Shown here: piece after piece, positions 61,975 to 64,000 of the stretch
How the letters are laid out: each line of letters opens with the position of its first letter
Numbering within the stretch: position 1 is the stretch's first letter
Origin: Cellulosimicrobium protaetiae
GTDB lineage: Bacteria; Actinomycetota; Actinomycetes; Actinomycetales; Cellulomonadaceae
DNA length: 64,000 nucleotides
Direction of reading: 5' to 3'
NCBI RefSeq assembly: GCF_009708005.2
Contig: NZ_CP052757.1
Span: forward strand, 992,001-1,056,000
The notes under the pieces: model-generated
The model's input: only the letters and a program-made list of their open reading frames with translations
Databases searched by the model: none
What the model was told of the DNA's origin: nothing
Position numbers and translations under genes: made by a program

Positions 61975-62727
61975 ATGACCTCGATCCCCGTGATCACCAC
62001 CCCCAGCCCCGAGCAGACCGCTCCCGTGCGCCCTGCAGCCCTCGCCGAGGTGCTCGCCGTGGGCACGCACCTCCTCGTGGGGCAGTACCGCGTCGAGCTC
62101 GGCACCGGGACGTGGTGGTGGTCGGACGAGGTGTACACGATGCACGGCTGGACGCCGGGCGACGTCGAGCCCAGCCTGGACGCCCTGCGCTCGCGCAAGC
62201 ACCCCGACGACCGCGCCCGCGTGGTGCGGGTCGCGACGGAGGCGATCCGGTCCGGCCGGCCCTTCTCGTGCGCGCACCGCATCGTCGACGGGCACGGCAA
62301 GGCCCGCTCCGTCGTCGTGACGGGTCAGGGACGCCGGGACGCGCGGGGACGCGTCGTCGAGATCGCGGGCTACGTCGTCGACGTCAGCCCGACCCACAAG
62401 GAGGCGCTCGAGCGCGAGTCGCAGCGCGCCGTGACGCGCGCGTTCGTCAGCCAGGCTGCCGTCGAGCAGGTCAAGGGCGTGCTCATGGCCGTGCACGGCG
62501 TCGACGACGTCGCGGCGGGCCAGCTCCTCGTCGAGGCCGCGGGCGAGGCGGGCGTCCCGGTCCAGGAGACCGCGGCGCAGGTCATGCGCGCGCTGAGCAA
62601 GGCGGGCGGGGTCGGCCCGACGGCGGAGGCGACCGTCGCGGGTGCCCTCGCCGCCGTGCGCCCGGTCGCGCGCCCCCGCGCGCACGAGGCGCAGCTCGCG
62701 CGACGCCGCGAGCCCGCGCGCTCCTGA
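61975..62727 (+). CDS. PAS-ANTAR protein
   Basis: 250 residues. A PAS fold (about 35-140; WWWSDEVYTMHGWTPGDVEP, GRRDARGRVVEIAGYVVDVS) is followed by an ANTAR RNA-binding domain (about 150-205; AVTRAFVSQAAVEQVKGVLM, then helix residues with an ETAAQVMRAL end). ANTAR proteins bind paired hairpins in nascent RNA and block termination. The input ligand of the PAS domain is unknown. GGGAGGA upstream of the ATG. Confidence 0.9.
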   Translation: MTSIPVITTPSPEQTAPVRPAALAEVLAVGTHLLVGQYRVELGTGTWWWSDEVYTMHGWTPGDVEPSLDALRSRKHPDDRARVVRVATEAIRSGRPFSCAHRIVDGHGKARSVVVTGQGRRDARGRVVEIAGYVVDVSPTHKEALERESQRAVTRAFVSQAAVEQVKGVLMAVHGVDDVAAGQLLVEAAGEAGVPVQETAAQVMRALSKAGGVGPTAEATVAGALAAVRPVARPRAHEAQLARRREPARS

Positions 62728-62768
62728 GCGGGCGGCCTGCACGCACCACGACGAGAGGGAGGGACCAC

Positions 62769-63629
62769 ATGACGGACGAGACCGCGTTCCCGGCGCAGCA
62801 GCAGGAGCCCCCCGGGCTCACCGCTCCCATGGACCCGCCGCCCGACCACGGGGAGGAGTCGTACCGAGGGACCGGGCGGCTCGAGGGCCTGCGGGCGCTC
62901 GTGACGGGCGGCGACTCGGGCATCGGCCGCGCCGTCGCGATCGCGTTCGCGCGCGAGGGGGCCGACGTCGCGATCGGCTACCTGCCCGAGGAGCAGGAGG
63001 ACGCCGAGGAGACGGCGCGCTGGGTGCGCGAGGCGGGACGCACGTGCGCCCTGCTCCCCGGCGACATCACGGACGAGGCCACCGCGCGTGCCCTGCCGGG
63101 ACGCGCCGTCGCAGAGCTCGGCGGTCTCCACGTGCTCGTCAACAACGCCGGGTTCCAGATGGCGCGGCGCGAGTCGATCGAGGACGTCACGACGGACGAG
63201 ATCGACCGCGTCCTCAAGACGAACCTCTACGCGCTGCTCTGGGTCACGCAGTCGGCGCTCGAGCACCTGGGCGAGGGGGCGTCGATCGTCAACAACTCGT
63301 CGATCCAGGCGTACCAGCCCTCGACGTCGCTGCTCGACTACGCGTCGACCAAGGCCGCGATCAACAACCTCACGGTGAACTTGGCCGCGGAGCTCGGGCC
63401 GCGCGGCATCCGGGTGAACGCGGTGGCCCCCGGTCCCATCTGGACACCGCTCCAGCCGGCGACCCAGCCCGAGGAGAAGATCGAGAAGTTCGGGCAGGAC
63501 ACCCCGCTGGGGCGGGCCGGGCAGCCGGCGGAGGTCGCGCCGGCGTTCGTCTTCCTCGCCTCCCCGACGGACGCGAGCTACGTCTCCGGCACCGTGCTCG
63601 GGGTGACGGGGGGCAAGCCCGTCTTCTAG
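62769..63629 (+). CDS. SDR-family oxidoreductase
   Basis: 286 residues with an N-terminal extension of about 38 residues as in the YghA/general-stress SDR group. Cofactor motif TGGDSGIG (46-53), NNAG (125-128), catalytic Ser177/178, Tyr191 and Lys195 (LLDYASTKAA). NAD(P)-dependent and cytoplasmic. It follows the PAS-ANTAR gene by 41 bases and is probably co-transcribed. Confidence 0.92.
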   Translation: MTDETAFPAQQQEPPGLTAPMDPPPDHGEESYRGTGRLEGLRALVTGGDSGIGRAVAIAFAREGADVAIGYLPEEQEDAEETARWVREAGRTCALLPGDITDEATARALPGRAVAELGGLHVLVNNAGFQMARRESIEDVTTDEIDRVLKTNLYALLWVTQSALEHLGEGASIVNNSSIQAYQPSTSLLDYASTKAAINNLTVNLAAELGPRGIRVNAVAPGPIWTPLQPATQPEEKIEKFGQDTPLGRAGQPAEVAPAFVFLASPTDASYVSGTVLGVTGGKPVF

Positions 63630-63632
63630 CCC

Positions 63633-63684
63633 GTCGCAGGCCTCGCCCGCGCCGACCGCGGACGGGACGGGCGAGGCCTGCGAC
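63633..63684 (+). terminator. Terminator after the SDR gene
   Basis: A perfect 17-bp stem (63633-63649 with 63668-63684) with an 18-base loop starts three bases after the stop. Confidence 0.75.
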
Positions 63685-63745
63685 CCGGCTACCGGCAGCC
63701 GCGCGCGCGATCTACCCTGGGGCCGGAAGCCGTGAGGAGGCCGAG

Positions 63746-64000
63746 ATGACGAGCATCGAGCAGAGCGTCGAGCAGGGCACCGTCGGGATGCCCGCAGGCC
63801 CTGGCGCCACCGTTCCCGCGCCGCAGGCCGAGATCGTCGCCGGGGTGCCGGAGATCGTGGGCGGTGCCGACGAGCAGAGCATCGCCGGCCTCGTGGCCGA
63901 CGCCGCGCGGGCTCTCGCCGACGAGCCGACCCTCCAGCAGACCCTCGACCGCGTCGTCGAGCTCGCCGTGTCGATGGTGGACGGGTGCGAGTCCGCGGGC
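63746..64000 (+). CDS. N-terminal part of a probable GAF-ANTAR protein
   Basis: 85 codons are visible before the window ends. GAGGAGG precedes the ATG. A low-complexity start leads into IAGLVADAARALADEPTLQQ and TLDRVVELAVSMVDGCESAG, the entry to a GAF domain as seen in actinobacterial GAF-ANTAR transcription antiterminators. The ANTAR part is outside the window, so the full architecture is inferred. Confidence 0.7.
   Translation, partial: MTSIEQSVEQGTVGMPAGPGATVPAPQAEIVAGVPEIVGGADEQSIAGLVADAARALADEPTLQQTLDRVVELAVSMVDGCESAG

Overview
The window is very G+C-rich (about three quarters by eye), tightly packed, and full of GTG starts and 4-base ATGA/GTGA stop-start overlaps. Gene content (NDH-2, SigE-type ECF sigma factor, PAS-ANTAR and GAF-ANTAR proteins, class E type LAXTG sorting signal, chaplin-like repeats, WXG100 protein, narGHJI without an obvious Tat signal on NarG) points to a chromosomal segment of an actinobacterium of the order Micrococcales. 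A Cellulomonadaceae/Promicromonosporaceae member such as Cellulosimicrobium is my best guess, not a proven assignment. I see no rRNA, tRNA, CRISPR array or phage module.

Layout. 0-15 kb: secreted beta-helix protein with chitin-binding tail, DnaQ/BRCT exonuclease plus coiled-coil partner, secreted M28 aminopeptidase, NDH-2, repeat element copy 1, acyl-CoA ligase with a palindromic operator, and a two-component system. 15-19 kb: lipoprotein-adaptor-ATPase-permease export operon, divergent from the two-component genes. 19-22 kb: a WXG100-calpain fusion protein with a tightly linked 89-residue protein and a divergent lipoprotein operon. 22-31 kb: housekeeping and stress genes (MOSC, PH-domain, DinB, DsbA/FrnE, ECF sigma plus partner, HhH glycosylase, RNase HI, DedA). 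31.9-32.4 kb: repeat element copy 2. 32-37 kb: FKBP, ferritin-like/VIT1 transporter and two secreted low-complexity surface proteins, one with chaplin-like repeats and LATTG. 37-43.5 kb: TetR/hydrolase pair, gluconate uptake and kinase with GntR-type regulator, MarR/MFS pair.

43.6-61.9 kb is largely a molybdenum region: modE-like, modA and fused modBC (molybdate uptake), narGHJI (membrane nitrate reductase), and mogA, moaD, a DUF6457-like gene, mobA, moaC and moeA (cofactor synthesis). Molybdate is imported, built into the cofactor and delivered to NarG. moaA, moaE and moaB/moeB functions must lie elsewhere. The window ends with a PAS-ANTAR protein, an SDR and the start of a probable ANTAR-family protein.

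The least explained feature is a dispersed, apparently noncoding element. It has arrays of 21-bp units around CGAGGTAGAACC at both ends in opposite orientation, enclosing a conserved 27-bp-arm hairpin. There are two full copies in opposite orientation, a small relative at 48.87 kb and one isolated unit inside the NarG-specific insertion.
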